Shown one piece after another: positions 30,663-41,966 of a stretch of DNA of 64,000 nt. Positions within the stretch are counted from its first letter, which is position 1, and every line of letters starts with the position of its first letter. A program made the position numbers and the translations under genes. The stretch covers positions 62,001 to 126,000 of the forward strand of contig VEQU01000001.1 of NCBI GenBank assembly GCA_018883075.1, given 5' to 3'. The notes under the pieces were generated by a model that was not told where the DNA came from, ran no database searches, and saw only the letters and a program-made list of their open reading frames with translations. The DNA comes from Mycobacterium sp. (lineage in GTDB: Bacteria > Actinomycetota > Actinomycetes > Mycobacteriales > Mycobacteriaceae).

Positions 30663-31585
30663 ACGTGGCGGACAGGCCGGCCGGGGACGGGCGCGGACTG
30701 CTCTACGGTCTGGGCGCCTACACGTCGTGGGGTTTCTTCCCGGCGTTCTTCCCGCTGCTCAAACCGGCCGGCCCCGCTGAGATCCTGGCCCATCGCATCG
30801 TCTGGACGGTCGCCTTCATGGCCCTCGTGCTGATGGCCGGCAGACGACTGTCCGAGGTCCGGCGGATCTCCGGGCGCACATGGCTGTTGCTGGCGTGCGC
30901 CTCGGGGCTGATCTCCATCAATTGGGTCGTCTACATCTACGCGGTCAACTCCGGCCACGTCATAGACGCCGCTCTCGGCTACTTCGTCACTCCGTTGGTC
31001 AGCGTGCTGCTCGGTGTGGTGTTCTTCGCCGAGCGACTCAATCGGCAACAGGGTCTCGCGCTGCTGATCGCGGTCGCCGCCGTCGTCCTGCTGTCCTCCG
31101 GCGTCGGGGGGACGCCGCTGATCGCTCTGGGGTTGGCGTTCTCTTTCGGCCTCTACGGTGCGGTGAAAAAGGTCGTCGCGGTCGATCCCCGCGTCAGCGT
31201 CGGAGTGGAGACCGCCATCGCCACGCCATTCGCTCTGGCCTACCTGGCGGTCCTGCAGTCCACCGGCGATGGCCAGTTCACCACCAATGGAGCCGGCCAG
31301 GTCGTGCTGATGATGCTGTGCGGGCCGATCACCGCCATCCCGCTGCTGCTGTTCGGTGCGGCGGCCCAGCGGCTGCCGCTGGTCACCATCGGTCTGCTGC
31401 AGTATCTGACGCCCTCGATGCAGATGACGTGGGGTCTGGTGGTCGGCAACGAGCCGATGTCGGCCACGCGGTGGGCCGGATTCGGGTTGATCTGGCTGGC
31501 GCTGGTCGTGTTCAGCGCCGACACCATCTCCCGCACCTACCGTGCCCGGTCAGGGGCCGAGCGAGGTAACTTGCACGCATCATGA
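30659..31585 (+). CDS. rarD: RarD-like EamA-family permease
   Basis: Ten-helix drug/metabolite-transporter superfamily protein (308 residues) similar to RarD. The N-terminal half begins [24 protein letters not shown], the family's hallmark. Its natural substrate is not established. GTG 30659 is chosen because it overlaps the preceding stop as GTGA; an in-frame opening from 30542 would lie inside the pseudouridine synthase gene. The stop overlaps the next ATG as ATGA, so it is translationally coupled to both neighbours. Confidence 0.9.
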   Translation: MNVADRPAGDGRGLLYGLGAYTSWGFFPAFFPLLKPAGPAEILAHRIVWTVAFMALVLMAGRRLSEVRRISGRTWLLLACASGLISINWVVYIYAVNSGHVIDAALGYFVTPLVSVLLGVVFFAERLNRQQGLALLIAVAAVVLLSSGVGGTPLIALGLAFSFGLYGAVKKVVAVDPRVSVGVETAIATPFALAYLAVLQSTGDGQFTTNGAGQVVLMMLCGPITAIPLLLFGAAAQRLPLVTIGLLQYLTPSMQMTWGLVVGNEPMSATRWAGFGLIWLALVVFSADTISRTYRARSGAERGNLHAS

Positions 31586-32175
31586 CCGACTCGAAATCCC
31601 GCAGTCGCCGGATACTGCTCATCGTGCTGGCGTCCGTCGCCGCGGCCGCCATCGCGGTGACTCCGTTCGTCGGGCCGCTGGCCGCGGTGTTCGGCGGCGG
31701 CGATTCCGACACTGCCGAGCCCACCACCCCCACCAGCGTCGCGCCGGTGCTGACCATCAAGCCGCTCCCGGTCCGACCGGTCGTCGGGGCCTTCGTCGCT
31801 TCTCCTGACCAGTGCCCGGCGCCGGTGCCCCTGCCGCCGGACCAGCCGGCCAGAATCTGCGACATCCCCAAGACCGCCGTCTACGAACTGCAGCCCGAGG
31901 CCATGCGTCTGCAGTTGACCAAGGTGGACTCCTATCTCAACCCGCTGACCGGCGTCCAGGTGGTCCAGATGACCATGACGGAGGATTCCGCCCGGCAGTT
32001 CGCCCAGCTCACCGCGGAGAGGGTGGGGCAGCAAGTGGCCTTCGTGCGGGCCGGCACGGTGGTCTGGGGGCCCAAGATCAGCGGCCCGATCGACGGCCAG
32101 GTGCTGCAACTGTCCGGCGAGCTGACCCAGGAGCAGGCGACCGAGGTCGCCCGCATGCTGCGCGACGAGACCTGA
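31582..32175 (+). CDS. Membrane-anchored protein with SecD P1-like extracytoplasmic domain
   Basis: A 197-residue protein with one N-terminal membrane anchor (about residues 10-31), a Thr/Pro-rich linker and an outside domain. Residues 114-195 read like the P1 head region of SecD: VVQMTMTEDSARQFAQLTAE, then GQQVAFVRAGTVVWGPKISG and SGELTQEQATEVARMLR correspond to the SecD strings ending in ...SAP.I..PI..G...ISG.FT.E.A..LA..LR. No SecD membrane bundle is present. The two cysteines at about 76 and 92 could form a disulfide. No lipobox is seen at the helix end. It is coupled to rarD by an ATGA overlap and precedes dnaE1 by 90 bases. Function unknown; a link to protein export is only suggested by the fold. 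Confidence 0.8.
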   Translation: MTDSKSRSRRILLIVLASVAAAAIAVTPFVGPLAAVFGGGDSDTAEPTTPTSVAPVLTIKPLPVRPVVGAFVASPDQCPAPVPLPPDQPARICDIPKTAVYELQPEAMRLQLTKVDSYLNPLTGVQVVQMTMTEDSARQFAQLTAERVGQQVAFVRAGTVVWGPKISGPIDGQVLQLSGELTQEQATEVARMLRDET

Positions 32176-32250
32176 CCCGCACGACACCTGACTCTCGCAA
32201 CACCTGGGGACACGGCCGCCCGACACGCCGGAGCCGCCGGGGCGCGGCCC

Positions 32251-32256
32251 TAGACT
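32251..32256 (+). promoter_or_regulatory. -10 box of dnaE1
   Basis: TAGACT ends nine bases before the dnaE1 ATG at 32266, so the transcript would begin only two or three bases upstream of the start codon. No ribosome site is visible, consistent with a near-leaderless message. Confidence 0.5.
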
Positions 32257-32265
32257 GGCAGCCCT

Positions 32266-35200
32266 ATGGGCGACTCCTTCGTGCATCTGCACAACCACAC
32301 CGAGTACTCGATGCTCGACGGTGCCGCCAAGATCACGCCCATGCTGGCCGAGGCCCAGCGCCTGGAGATGTCCGCCATCGGCATGACCGACCACGGCAAC
32401 ATGTTCGGTGCCAGCGAGTTCTACAACGCCGCCACCGAGTTCGGGATCAAGCCGATCATCGGGGTGGAGGCCTACGTCGCCCCGGGCTCTCGCTTCGACA
32501 CCCGCCGCATCCTGTGGGGCGATCCAGGGCAGAAGGCAGACGACGTCTCCGGCAGCGGGTCCTACACCCACCTGACCATGGTCGCCGAGAACGCCACCGG
32601 ACTCCGGAATCTCTTCAAGCTCAGCTCCCTGGCGTCCTTTGAGGGTCAGCTGGGCAAGTGGAGCCGGATGGACGCCGAACTGATCGCCGAGCACGCCGAG
32701 GGCATCATCGCCACCACCGGCTGTCCCTCCGGGGAAGTGCAGACCCGGCTGCGGCTGGGTCAGAGGGCCGAGGCGCTGGAATCCGCCGCGAAGTGGCGCG
32801 AGATCTTCGGCCCCGACAATTACTTCCTGGAACTGATGGACCACGGACTGTCGATCGAGCGCCGGGTCCGCGACGGGCTGCTGGAACTCGGACGCAAGCT
32901 CGGGATCCCGCCGCTGGCGACCAATGACTGCCACTACGTCACCCGGGAGGGGGCCCATAACCACGAGGCTCTGCTGTGCGTTCAGACCGGAAAGACGCTG
33001 TCGGATCCGAACCGGTTCAAATTCGACGGCGACGGCTATTACCTCAAGTCGGCAGCCGAGATGCGAGCACTGTGGGATTCGGAGATACCGGAGGCGTGCG
33101 ATTCCACGCTGCTGATCGCCGAGCGGGTGCAGTCCTACGCCGACGTGTGGACACCACGGGACCGGATGCCGGTGTTTCCCGTTCCCGATGGGCACGATCA
33201 GGGCAGCTGGCTGCGACATGAGGTCGACGCCGGGCTGGCCCGCAGATTCCCCGCCGGCGCACCCGACGAGTACGCCGCGCGCGCCGCCTATGAGATCGAC
33301 GTCATCTGCGACAAGGGCTACCCGTCCTACTTTCTGATCGTCGCCGATCTGATCAACTACGCGCGCTCGGTCAACATCCGGGTCGGACCGGGCCGCGGTT
33401 CGGCGGCCGGATCTCTGGTGGCCTACGCCCTCGGCATCACCGACATCGACCCGATCGAGCACGGGCTGCTCTTCGAGCGTTTCCTCAACCCCGAACGCGC
33501 TTCCATGCCCGATATCGACATCGACTTCGACGACCGTCGGCGCGGCGAGATGCTCCGGTATACCGCGGAGAAGTGGGGCAGTGACCGGGTTGCCCAGGTG
33601 ATCACGTTCGGCACTATCAAGACCAAGGCGGCTCTGAAGGATTCCGCCCGCGTGCACTACGGCCAGCCCGGCTTCGCGATCGCCGACCGGATCACCAAGG
33701 CGTTGCCTCCGGCCGTGATGGCCAAGGACATTCCGCTGGCCGGTATCACCGACCCCGGCCACGAGCGCTACAAGGAGGCCGCCGAGGTCCGGAGCTTGAT
33801 CGACACCGATCCCGATGTGCGCACCATCTACGAGACCGCCCGCGGGCTGGAGGGTCTGGTCCGTAACGCGGGAGTTCACGCGTGCGCGGTGATCATGAGT
33901 TCCGAACCGCTGATGGAGTCGATCCCGCTGTGGAAGCGCCCGCAGGACGGCGCCATCATCACCGGCTGGGATTACCCGTCGTGCGAGGCGATCGGCCTGT
34001 TGAAGATGGACTTCCTCGGCCTGCGGAATCTGACGATCATCAACGACGCGCTGGACAACATCAGAACCAACCGTGGGATCGAACTCGACCTGGAGTCGCT
34101 GCCCCTGGATGACCCGGCCACCTTCGAACTGCTCTCCCGCGGCGAGACCCTCGGCGTCTTCCAACTCGATGGCGGTCCCATGCGGGACCTGCTGCGCCGC
34201 ATGCAGCCCACGGGATTCCAGGACATCGTCGCGGTGCTGGCGCTGTACCGCCCGGGGCCGATGGGCGTTAACGCCCACAACGACTACGCCGACCGCAAGA
34301 ACGGCCGACAGGCGATCACGCCGATCCACCCTGAACTCGCCGCGCCGCTGGAAGACATCCTCGCCGAGACATACGGCCTGATCGTCTACCAGGAACAGAT
34401 CATGCGCATCGCGCAGAGGGTGGCCGGTTACTCGCTGGCCCGAGCCGACATTCTTCGCAAGGCGATGGGCAAGAAGAAACGCGATGTTCTCGACAAGGAG
34501 TACGAGGGCTTTTCCGAAGGCATGAAGGCCAACGGGTTCTCGGCGGGCGCGATCAAGGTGCTGTGGGACACCATCTTGCCGTTCGCCGATTACGCGTTCA
34601 ATAAGTCACACGCCGCGGGCTACGGTCTGGTGTCCTACTGGACCGCCTATCTGAAGGCGAACTTTCCCGCCGAGTACATGGCCGGGCTGCTCACGTCGGT
34701 GGGCGATGACAAGGACAAGGCCGCGGTCTATCTCGCCGACTGCCGCAAGCTCGGTATCACCGTGCTGCCGCCGGATGTCAACGAGTCGGAGATGAACTTC
34801 ACCTCGGTCGGCACCGATATCCGCTTCGGTCTGGGTGCTGTCCGAAACGTCGGCGCCAACGTGGTGAGTTCGTTGATCGCCACCCGCGCCGCGAAGGGGA
34901 AATTCACCGACTTCTCCGATTACCTCAACAAGATCGACATCGGCGCGTGCAATAAGAAGGTCACCGAATCCCTGGTGAAGGCAGGCGCGTTCGACTCGCT
35001 CAAACATGCCCGCAAGGGCCTGTTCCTGGTGCACAGCGACGCCGTCGAGTCGGTCCTGGGTACCAAGAAGGCCGAGGCGATCGGGCAATTCGACCTATTC
35101 GGGGGTGGCTCGGGTGACTCGGGCACCGATGCGGTTTTCACCATCAAGGTTCCCGACGAGGAGTGGGACGACAAACACAAACTGGCGCTCGAACGTGAGA

Positions 35201-35802
35201 TGCTCGGGCTGTACGTGTCCGGCCACCCCCTCGACGGCATCGCCCATCTGCTGGCCGCGCAGACCGACACCGCCATCCCGTCGATCCTCGAGGGTTCGGT
35301 TCCGACGGATTCGCAGGTGCGAGTCGGGGGGATACTTGCAGCGGTCAATCGGCGGGTGAACAAGAGCGGAATGCCCTGGGCGTCGGCCCAGCTCGAAGAT
35401 CTCATCGGCGGCATCGAGGTGATGTTCTTCCCGCAGACCTATTCACTGTTCGGGGCCGAGATCGCCGATGACGCGGTGGTTCTTGTCGGCGGCAAGATCC
35501 GTATTCAGGACGACCGCATCACCCTGATCGCGAATGATCTGGTGGTTCCGGACCTTTCGGGCGCCAGGGCGAACCGGCCGCTGGCGGTGAGCCTGCCCAC
35601 GCGCCAGTGCACACCGGATAAGGTCGCCGCACTCAAACAGGTCCTCGCGCGTCATCCGGGCACGGCTCAGGTCCATCTCCGGCTCGTCAACGGCGAGCGG
35701 ATCACCACCCTGGAACTGGACCAGTCGCTGCGAGTGACGCCGTCCCCGGCGCTGATGGGTGATCTCAAGGCACTGCTGGGACCCGGCTGCCTCGGCGGAT
35801 GA
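32266..35802 (+). CDS. dnaE1: DNA polymerase III alpha subunit (replicative)
   Basis: Main replicative DNA polymerase, 1,178 residues. The N-terminal PHP domain starts [13 protein letters not shown] (residues 5-17) and in mycobacteria this domain is the 3'-5' proofreading exonuclease. The polymerase active site is [15 protein letters not shown] near residues 415-430, with [17 protein letters not shown] just before. A helix-hairpin-helix region, beta-clamp-binding and OB-fold segments (about 1020-1100) complete the C-terminal part. It is the DnaE1 rather than the mutagenic DnaE2 type, judged by length, intact PHP metal residues and location. Confidence 0.97.
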   Translation: MGDSFVHLHNHTEYSMLDGAAKITPMLAEAQRLEMSAIGMTDHGNMFGASEFYNAATEFGIKPIIGVEAYVAPGSRFDTRRILWGDPGQKADDVSGSGSYTHLTMVAENATGLRNLFKLSSLASFEGQLGKWSRMDAELIAEHAEGIIATTGCPSGEVQTRLRLGQRAEALESAAKWREIFGPDNYFLELMDHGLSIERRVRDGLLELGRKLGIPPLATNDCHYVTREGAHNHEALLCVQTGKTLSDPNRFKFDGDGYYLKSAAEMRALWDSEIPEACDSTLLIAERVQSYADVWTPRDRMPVFPVPDGHDQGSWLRHEVDAGLARRFPAGAPDEYAARAAYEIDVICDKGYPSYFLIVADLINYARSVNIRVGPGRGSAAGSLVAYALGITDIDPIEHGLLFERFLNPERASMPDIDIDFDDRRRGEMLRYTAEKWGSDRVAQVITFGTIKTKAALKDSARVHYGQPGFAIADRITKALPPAVMAKDIPLAGITDPGHERYKEAAEVRSLIDTDPDVRTIYETARGLEGLVRNAGVHACAVIMSSEPLMESIPLWKRPQDGAIITGWDYPSCEAIGLLKMDFLGLRNLTIINDALDNIRTNRGIELDLESLPLDDPATFELLSRGETLGVFQLDGGPMRDLLRRMQPTGFQDIVAVLALYRPGPMGVNAHNDYADRKNGRQAITPIHPELAAPLEDILAETYGLIVYQEQIMRIAQRVAGYSLARADILRKAMGKKKRDVLDKEYEGFSEGMKANGFSAGAIKVLWDTILPFADYAFNKSHAAGYGLVSYWTAYLKANFPAEYMAGLLTSVGDDKDKAAVYLADCRKLGITVLPPDVNESEMNFTSVGTDIRFGLGAVRNVGANVVSSLIATRAAKGKFTDFSDYLNKIDIGACNKKVTESLVKAGAFDSLKHARKGLFLVHSDAVESVLGTKKAEAIGQFDLFGGGSGDSGTDAVFTIKVPDEEWDDKHKLALEREMLGLYVSGHPLDGIAHLLAAQTDTAIPSILEGSVPTDSQVRVGGILAAVNRRVNKSGMPWASAQLEDLIGGIEVMFFPQTYSLFGAEIADDAVVLVGGKIRIQDDRITLIANDLVVPDLSGARANRPLAVSLPTRQCTPDKVAALKQVLARHPGTAQVHLRLVNGERITTLELDQSLRVTPSPALMGDLKALLGPGCLGG

Positions 35803-35826
35803 CCCGCCCCGCCTAGGCTGGCAGGC

Positions 35827-36264
35827 ATGCCGCTGACTGGAGAGTACGAGCCCAGCACCTCAGACTGGGCCCGCGAGAACGCCGAGTTGTACATGTCGTC
35901 GGGCGGGACCGAGGGCACCGAACTCAAGGGCAAGCCGGTGATCCTGCTGACCACCGTTGGTGCCAAGACCGGAAAACTGCGCAAGACACCGCTGATGCGG
36001 GTCGAGCACAACGGCGAGTACGCGGTCGTGGCGTCGCTCGGCGGCGCGCCCAAGCACCCGGTCTGGTACCACAACGTCAAGGCCCACCCCCATGTGGAAC
36101 TGCAGGACGGCACCCGCACCGCCGACTACGAGGCCCGGGAGGTCACCGGCGAGGAGAAGGCCACCTGGTGGCGACGCGCCGTCGAGGTATGGCCTGATTA
36201 CGCCGACTACCAGCGCAAAACCGACCGGGAGATACCGGTCTTCGTGCTCACCCCGATTCACTGA
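35827..36264 (+). CDS. Ddn-like F420-dependent nitroreductase-family protein
   Basis: Small split-beta-barrel protein (145 residues) of the deazaflavin (F420)-dependent reductase family that includes Ddn; M. tuberculosis Rv1558 is the positional counterpart. It has the family core [28 protein letters not shown] followed by [17 protein letters not shown], which lines the F420 pocket. Members reduce quinones or activate nitroimidazoles; the physiological substrate here is unknown. TAGGCT at 35814-35819 ends seven bases before ATG 35827, indicating its own leaderless promoter. Confidence 0.9.
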   Translation: MPLTGEYEPSTSDWARENAELYMSSGGTEGTELKGKPVILLTTVGAKTGKLRKTPLMRVEHNGEYAVVASLGGAPKHPVWYHNVKAHPHVELQDGTRTADYEAREVTGEEKATWWRRAVEVWPDYADYQRKTDREIPVFVLTPIH

Positions 36265-36293
36265 TTTCGCCCCGGCGGTGGCACCATTAACCG

Positions 36294-37574
36294 GTGACTG
36301 CCGAACTGAGCCGCGACCGGCTGTCGTCACCCGTGACGGCGGCGGATATCGACGCGGCCGCTGAACGGATCGCCGGCGTGGTGGCCCGCAGCCCGCTGCA
36401 ACACTGCGATCGACTCTCGGAGATCACCGGTGCCGAGGTTTTCCTCAAGCGGGAGGATCTCCAGAGCGTGCGGTCCTACAAGATCCGCGGCGCCTACAAC
36501 CTGCTGTCCCAGTTGAGCGCTGATCAGCTGAAGGCCGGCGTGGTGTGTTCATCGGCGGGCAATCACGCCCAGGGTTTCGCGTTGGCGTGCCGTTCGATGC
36601 AGGTACACGGACGCGTCTACGTGCCAGGCAAAACGCCCAAGCAGAAGCGTGACCGGATCCGCTATCACGGGGGCGACTTCATCGAGGTGATCGTCGGCGG
36701 CGCCACCTATGACGATGCCGCCGCGGCAGCGTTCGCCGACGTCGCGCGAACCGGCGCCACGTTGGTCCCTCCCTACGATGACCCGCGAACCATCGCCGGA
36801 CAGGGCACCATAGCCGTCGAGGTACTCGATCAGCTCGACTCGGAGCCCGACTTGGTAGTGGTCGCAGTGGGCGGGGGCGGTTGTATCGCGGGGGTCACCA
36901 CCTACCTTGCCGAGCGCACCACCGCCACCGCGGTACTGGGCGTCGAACCGGCCGGTGCCGCGTCCATGATGGCGGCGCTGGCCGCCGGTGAGCCGGTGGA
37001 CCTCGACCACGTCGACCAGTTCGTCGATGGCGCGGCGGTGCGAAGGGCGGGCACACTGACCTTCCGGGCGCTGGCCGCAGCCGGCGACATGGTTTCGGTC
37101 ACCACGGTCGATGAGGGTGCGGTGTGCACCGCAATGCTCGACCTCTATCAGAACGAGGGCATTATCGCCGAACCCGCCGGGGCGCTGTCGGTCGCCGGGC
37201 TGCTGGAAACGGAGGTTGAGCCCGGATCCACCGTGGTCTGCCTGATCTCCGGCGGCAACAACGACGTGTCCCGCTACGGGGAAGTGCTGGAGCGCTCGCT
37301 GGTGCACCTCGGCCTCAAGCACTATTTTCTGGTGGATTTCCCGCAGGAGCCCGGTGCGTTGCGCCGGTTCCTCGACGAGGTCCTCGGCCCTAACGATGAC
37401 ATCACTCTGTTCGAGTACGTCAAACGCAATAACAGGGAGACGGGGGAGGCGCTGGTCGGTATCGAGCTGGGTTCAGCTGCGGACTACGACGGCCTGCGCG
37501 CGCGGATGGACTCTTCGGGACTGCACGTCGAACCGCTGGAACCGGGTTCGCCGGCGTACCGTTACCTGACCTAA
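36294..37574 (+). CDS. ilvA: Threonine dehydratase (threonine ammonia-lyase)
   Basis: PLP enzyme converting threonine to 2-oxobutanoate, first step towards isoleucine. The 426-residue protein has the PLP lysine in SYKIRGAYN near residue 65 and the glycine-rich phosphate loop VGGGGC near 195. A single C-terminal ACT-like regulatory segment (about 335-415, HYFLVDFPQEPGALRRFL) makes it the shorter IlvA form, and feedback control by isoleucine is likely. GTG 36294 is used, 29 bases after the Ddn-like gene. The stop overlaps that of convergent glgX. Confidence 0.95.
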   Translation: MTAELSRDRLSSPVTAADIDAAAERIAGVVARSPLQHCDRLSEITGAEVFLKREDLQSVRSYKIRGAYNLLSQLSADQLKAGVVCSSAGNHAQGFALACRSMQVHGRVYVPGKTPKQKRDRIRYHGGDFIEVIVGGATYDDAAAAAFADVARTGATLVPPYDDPRTIAGQGTIAVEVLDQLDSEPDLVVVAVGGGGCIAGVTTYLAERTTATAVLGVEPAGAASMMAALAAGEPVDLDHVDQFVDGAAVRRAGTLTFRALAAAGDMVSVTTVDEGAVCTAMLDLYQNEGIIAEPAGALSVAGLLETEVEPGSTVVCLISGGNNDVSRYGEVLERSLVHLGLKHYFLVDFPQEPGALRRFLDEVLGPNDDITLFEYVKRNNRETGEALVGIELGSAADYDGLRARMDSSGLHVEPLEPGSPAYRYLT

Positions 37575-39700
37575 CCGGTCTTGCGAAGCACCACGAGGGT
37601 GTGTCCGGGCACCGCCATCGCCGTACCGGCTGCTAGCGCAACTCCGCCGCCGCCCGCCGGGTCGGTGGTGTCGATCACCGTTGTCCACTCTTTGGCGTAC
37701 TCCCCGTCCGGGACCACGAACTCAACCGGATAGTCATGGGCGTTGAAGCAGAGCAGGAAAGAGTCGTCGACAATCCGTTCTCCCCGCGCGTCCGGTTCCG
37801 GGATAGCATCACCGTTGAGGAACACCATGACCGACTTGACCCCGGAATTCCAGTCATCAGGCGTCATCCGCACACCGTCCCGAGTCAGCCATGCGATGTC
37901 GTGCTGATCGCCGTCGCGTAGCGGCTTTCCCTGCAGGAAGCGCCGCCGCCGGAAGACGGGGTGCTCGGCGCGCAGTGCGGCGGCCCGCCTGGTGAACTCC
38001 AGGATGTCCGAGTAGTCATCGGCGCGGCTCCAGTCGATCCAGGTGATCGGATTGTCCTGGCAGTAGCCGTTGTTGTTGCCATGCTGCGTGCGCCCGACCT
38101 CGTCGCCGTGGCTGATCATCGGGGTGCCCTGGGAGACCATGAGAGTGGCGATGATGTTGCGCATCTGCCGGCGGCGCAGTGCCAGGATCTCGGGATCGTC
38201 GGTCGGTCCCTCCACGCCGCAGTTCCAGGACCGGTTGTGGTTCTCTCCGTCGCGGTTGTGCTCCCCGTTCGCCTCGTTGTGCTTGTTGTTGTAGGACACC
38301 AGATCGGCGAGCGTGAATCCGTCGTGACAGGTGACGAAGTTGATACTCGCGATCGGTCGCCGGCCGGTGGCCTCGTAGAGGTCCGATGAACCGGTCAGCC
38401 GGGATGCGAACTCGCCGAGGGTGGCAGGTTCGCCGCGCCAGTAGTCGCGCACGGTGTCACGGTATTTCCCGTTCCACTCGGTCCACAGGCCCGGGAAATT
38501 GCCCACCTGGTAGCCGCCCTCGCCGATGTCCCACGGTTCGGCGATCAGCTTGACCTGGCTGATCACCGGGTCCTGCTGAACCAGGTCGAAGAAGGCCGAC
38601 AGGCGGTCGACGTCGTAAAACTCTCGCGCCAGGGTGGAGGCGAGGTCGAAGCGGAAACCGTCGACATGCATCTCGAGCACCCAGTACCGAAGCGAGTCCA
38701 TGATCAGCTGCAGCGTGTGCGGGTGCCGCGCATTGAGGCTGTTGCCGGTTCCGGTGAAATCCTTGTAGAGCCGAAGGTCCGAGTCGAGCAGGCGGTAGTA
38801 GGCGGTGTTGTCGATGCCGCGAAAGTTGATCGTCGGACCGAGATGGTCGCTCTCGGCCGTGTGGTTGTAGACCACGTCGAGGATCACCTCGATACCCGCA
38901 TCGTGGAATGCCCGCACCATGGTCTTGAACTCGCCGACTGCACCGCCGGCCTGGTGGTTGGCGGCGTAGCGGTGATGGGGGGCGAAGAAGCCGAAGGTGT
39001 TGTATCCCCAGTAGTTGCGCAAATCCAGCGAGAGCAGGCGCTTATCGTGCATGAACTCGTGAATCGGCATCAACTCGATCGCCGTGACATTCAGAGACAG
39101 CAGATGCTCGATCACATCGGGATGTGCCAGGCCCGCATACGTGCCGCGCAGTTCCGGCGGCACACCAGGATGCGTTTGGGTCATGCCCTTGACATGCGCC
39201 TCGTAGATGATCGTCTCGTGGTAGGGAGTGCGTGGCGGATGATCGGATCCCCAGTTGAAGAACGGGTTGATCACCACGCTGGTCATGGTGTGGCCCAGCG
39301 AATCCACCCGTGGAGGCACGCCGCCTGAGGCCGGGTCCGCGGCATCCAGGTCGTAGGAGTAGAGCGCCTGGGTGAAATCGAAGTCGCCGTCGAAGGACTT
39401 GCCGTAGGGATCGAGCAGCAATTTGCTCGGGTCACAACGCATCCCCGCCCCCGGATCCCAAGGACCGTGAACCCGAAAGCCGTAGCGCTGTCCGGGCGCG
39501 ACGGTCGGCAGGTAGGCGTGCCAGACGAAACCGTCCACCTCGTCGAGGTTGATCCGCGTCTCGGCGCCGGCGTCGTCGATCAGGCACAGCTCAACACGAT
39601 CGGCCACCTCGGAGAACGCCGAGAAGTTGGTGCCCGCCCCGTCATAGGTGGCTCCGAGCGGATAGGGGGTGCCCGGCCAGACGGTGGGTGTCGATGCCAT
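37571..39700 (-). CDS. glgX: Glycogen debranching enzyme GlgX/TreX
   Basis: Isoamylase-type GH13 enzyme (709 residues) that cleaves alpha-1,6 branches of glycogen. An N-terminal carbohydrate-binding sandwich (TVWPGTPYPLGATYDGAGTNFS) precedes the barrel. The catalytic residues are in GFRFDLAS (nucleophile near residue 349), AEPWDIG (acid near 388) and CHDGFTLAD (Asp near 458). In M. tuberculosis and M. smegmatis, as recalled, it is the first gene of treX-treY-treZ; here ilvA follows directly with convergent overlapping stops, so treY and treZ are absent from this site. ATG 39700 follows a TAGGGT -10 box. Confidence 0.96.
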   Translation of the reverse strand: MASTPTVWPGTPYPLGATYDGAGTNFSAFSEVADRVELCLIDDAGAETRINLDEVDGFVWHAYLPTVAPGQRYGFRVHGPWDPGAGMRCDPSKLLLDPYGKSFDGDFDFTQALYSYDLDAADPASGGVPPRVDSLGHTMTSVVINPFFNWGSDHPPRTPYHETIIYEAHVKGMTQTHPGVPPELRGTYAGLAHPDVIEHLLSLNVTAIELMPIHEFMHDKRLLSLDLRNYWGYNTFGFFAPHHRYAANHQAGGAVGEFKTMVRAFHDAGIEVILDVVYNHTAESDHLGPTINFRGIDNTAYYRLLDSDLRLYKDFTGTGNSLNARHPHTLQLIMDSLRYWVLEMHVDGFRFDLASTLAREFYDVDRLSAFFDLVQQDPVISQVKLIAEPWDIGEGGYQVGNFPGLWTEWNGKYRDTVRDYWRGEPATLGEFASRLTGSSDLYEATGRRPIASINFVTCHDGFTLADLVSYNNKHNEANGEHNRDGENHNRSWNCGVEGPTDDPEILALRRRQMRNIIATLMVSQGTPMISHGDEVGRTQHGNNNGYCQDNPITWIDWSRADDYSDILEFTRRAAALRAEHPVFRRRRFLQGKPLRDGDQHDIAWLTRDGVRMTPDDWNSGVKSVMVFLNGDAIPEPDARGERIVDDSFLLCFNAHDYPVEFVVPDGEYAKEWTTVIDTTDPAGGGGVALAAGTAMAVPGHTLVVLRKTG

Positions 39701-39706
39701 TGCACG

Positions 39707-39712
39707 ACCCTA
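39707..39712 (-). promoter_or_regulatory. -10 box of glgX
   Basis: Minus-strand TAGGGT ends six bases before the glgX ATG, again the leaderless spacing. It lies in the 76-base gap behind the membrane acyltransferase. Confidence 0.45.
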
Positions 39713-39776
39713 GCGATGCACGCGCCCGCCCGCGACGGTTGTCAGCGCACGGATGTCGCCGCAGCGGATGGCAGCG

Positions 39777-41966
39777 CTACCACCATCCGGTGGCGGCGCC
39801 CATCTGGCGCCCCAACTCCGGTGTCATGGTCCGCATGTAGGTGGCCGACAGGTGATGCGCGTCGTGATAGACCAGCACGTTGCCCTCGACGGCCCGGCAG
39901 ATATCCGCCCGGCACACCGCGTCGCTCATATCGAGGACTTTCAGCCCGGGAAATTGCGTGGTGAAGTCCAGGGTCTGATTCTGCTGGGACAGCACCTGGG
40001 AGCGCTTGACGCCGCACGAGACGGCGTCGCCGCCCTTGGCCAGACAGTCGGCCGGCCGGTAGGGCTTGCCATTGCGCACCAGCCACGGGGTATCCCGCAT
40101 GGCCAGCACCGGAATCTTGTTGTCTTTGAACGCTTTCCAGATCCCGATGTAGGTTCCCGGCATGGTGTCGCCGGGTTTGATGTTCCAGGGCCGGGTCGAG
40201 GTGGTGAAGACGAAGTCCGGTTTGTCGCTGATCAGCTTCGCCATCACCCGCTGGTTCCACTCCCGGCACTTGGGGTACGGGCGGTTGTCGCCCATGACCA
40301 CCGGTGCCTTCTCGGTGGTCAGCGGGCAACCCATCTTCAGGTAGGTGACCACCTTGAAATTGTGCTGCTTGCCCAGGATGTCCAGGGCGGTGATCCAGTG
40401 CTCGGCGTGTGACCCACCGGCCAGGGCGACGGTTCGGGTGGCCGTCAGGTCGCCGTAACTGCAATTGATGACGCCGGCGTTGTCGAAATCGCTGATACAG
40501 CCGTCGCTGGTGGATTCCGGGAGGTCGTCCTCGGCCTCCAGGACGGTCGGCCGGAACGGCAGCCGGGGAACCCGGGCGCCGTCGACCAGGGCCCGGGCGC
40601 CCGGATAGTCCGCCGCGGTCAGCGTGGACAGTTCGTTTCCGCTTTCGCGCTGGCCCGCGACGTGCTCGCGCCAGGCGAACGAGGTGACCGTCAGTGCGAC
40701 CGCGAGCAGGATCACCGCGGTGCCACCCACCACCGTTGGCCGACGCAGCCGCGACCGCGTTCGACCGCCACCGGCGGAATCAGCCACCGCGGTGGCGCCC
40801 TGGCGCAGTGGCCTCTCGACGAAACGCATGGTCAGATATGCGAGCGCGGTGGAGATCAGCAGGACGGCGAGGCCGTCGAGGAAGCCGGCATGTGTACCGC
40901 CGGTGTAGGCGAGCCAGAAGATGAGCAGCGGCCAATGCCACAGATACAGCGAGTAGGCCATGTCGCCGAGGGTGACCAACGGTTTGCTCGCCAGCACCCG
41001 GTTCGGTATTGCCAGCCGACGGCCGGTGGCCGGTGTGGCCGACGTCTGAGCTGACAGGTTCGCCCCGGCCAGGATCAGCGCCATCGTCGCCCCGACCGGC
41101 ACCAGTGCCCACGGGCCCGGGAATTGTTCGACGCCGTTGATCAGCGCACCACAGGACAGGATGGCCGCCAGTCCGATGGCGGCCAGCACAGTGCGCACCC
41201 ACATCGGCCAGCCGATGAACGGCACGAGGGCACCGACGAGGACCCCGAGCAGCAGTTCCCAGGCTCGCGCGAAGCTGTTGTAGTACGCCGTGGTCTGGTC
41301 GCCGTTGTGGGCGATGATCGCGTAGACGAACGAGGCCACCGTAAGGACCGTCAACAGCGTCACGAACACAATGCGCAACCGGTTGCCCAATCGCCGACGA
41401 AGCAGGGCTGCGACTCCGAGGACCACCAAAAGCAGAGCTAGGTAGAACTGTCCCTGTACCGACATCGACCAGATGTGCTGCAGTGGCGACACCGACTCGC
41501 CGGCTCGCAGGTAATCCGACGCGGTGACCGCCAGCTCCCAGTTTTGGTAGTAGCCGAGGCTCGCGAGTGTCTGATCGGCGAAGGTCTCCCACCGTGTTTG
41601 CGGCTGTACCAGAATCGTCAGTACCGCGGACGCGGCGAGTACCACGATCAACGCCGGCAGCAGCCGGCGCGCGAGGCGGGCGACGCGGGGCAGAGGCGCC
41701 AGCGAGGATCCGGGTGTGAGGGCACTGCGCAGCAGCGAGCTGCCGAAGAAGAAACCGGACAGTGCCAGGAACACGTCGACCCCGCCGGACACCCGGCCGA
41801 ACCACACGTGGAACACCGCCACCAGAGCGATCGCAACTCCGCGCAGACCGTCGAGGTCGTACCGATAGCCGACACCGCGGGCGGCGCTGCCAGAGAGGCC
41901 CTGTGCGTGCTCGGTGGAACCCGCGACGGTTTCCACCGTCGGCCGGGCCAATGTCGGTGCGGCCAT
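39777..41966 (-). CDS. OafA-like membrane acyltransferase with SGNH domain
   Basis: Fusion of an acyltransferase-3 membrane domain and a C-terminal SGNH-hydrolase-like domain (729 residues), the form that O-acetylates or acylates cell-envelope glycans; Rv1565c is the positional counterpart. The first half (about 35-420) has some ten helices and starts [19 protein letters not shown], with the catalytic histidine in VFHVW. The SGNH part (about 480-729) has block I as AGGSHAEHW, where most relatives have GDSH, and the Asp-His pair in [12 protein letters not shown]. The target polymer is unknown. It is transcribed towards glgX and away from bioA. Confidence 0.9.
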   Translation of the reverse strand: MAAPTLARPTVETVAGSTEHAQGLSGSAARGVGYRYDLDGLRGVAIALVAVFHVWFGRVSGGVDVFLALSGFFFGSSLLRSALTPGSSLAPLPRVARLARRLLPALIVVLAASAVLTILVQPQTRWETFADQTLASLGYYQNWELAVTASDYLRAGESVSPLQHIWSMSVQGQFYLALLLVVLGVAALLRRRLGNRLRIVFVTLLTVLTVASFVYAIIAHNGDQTTAYYNSFARAWELLLGVLVGALVPFIGWPMWVRTVLAAIGLAAILSCGALINGVEQFPGPWALVPVGATMALILAGANLSAQTSATPATGRRLAIPNRVLASKPLVTLGDMAYSLYLWHWPLLIFWLAYTGGTHAGFLDGLAVLLISTALAYLTMRFVERPLRQGATAVADSAGGGRTRSRLRRPTVVGGTAVILLAVALTVTSFAWREHVAGQRESGNELSTLTAADYPGARALVDGARVPRLPFRPTVLEAEDDLPESTSDGCISDFDNAGVINCSYGDLTATRTVALAGGSHAEHWITALDILGKQHNFKVVTYLKMGCPLTTEKAPVVMGDNRPYPKCREWNQRVMAKLISDKPDFVFTTSTRPWNIKPGDTMPGTYIGIWKAFKDNKIPVLAMRDTPWLVRNGKPYRPADCLAKGGDAVSCGVKRSQVLSQQNQTLDFTTQFPGLKVLDMSDAVCRADICRAVEGNVLVYHDAHHLSATYMRTMTPELGRQMGAATGWW

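Noticed and set aside
31537-34329. 930-codon open frame antisense to dnaE1
   Set aside because: Composition and lack of any motif show it is a shadow of dnaE1.
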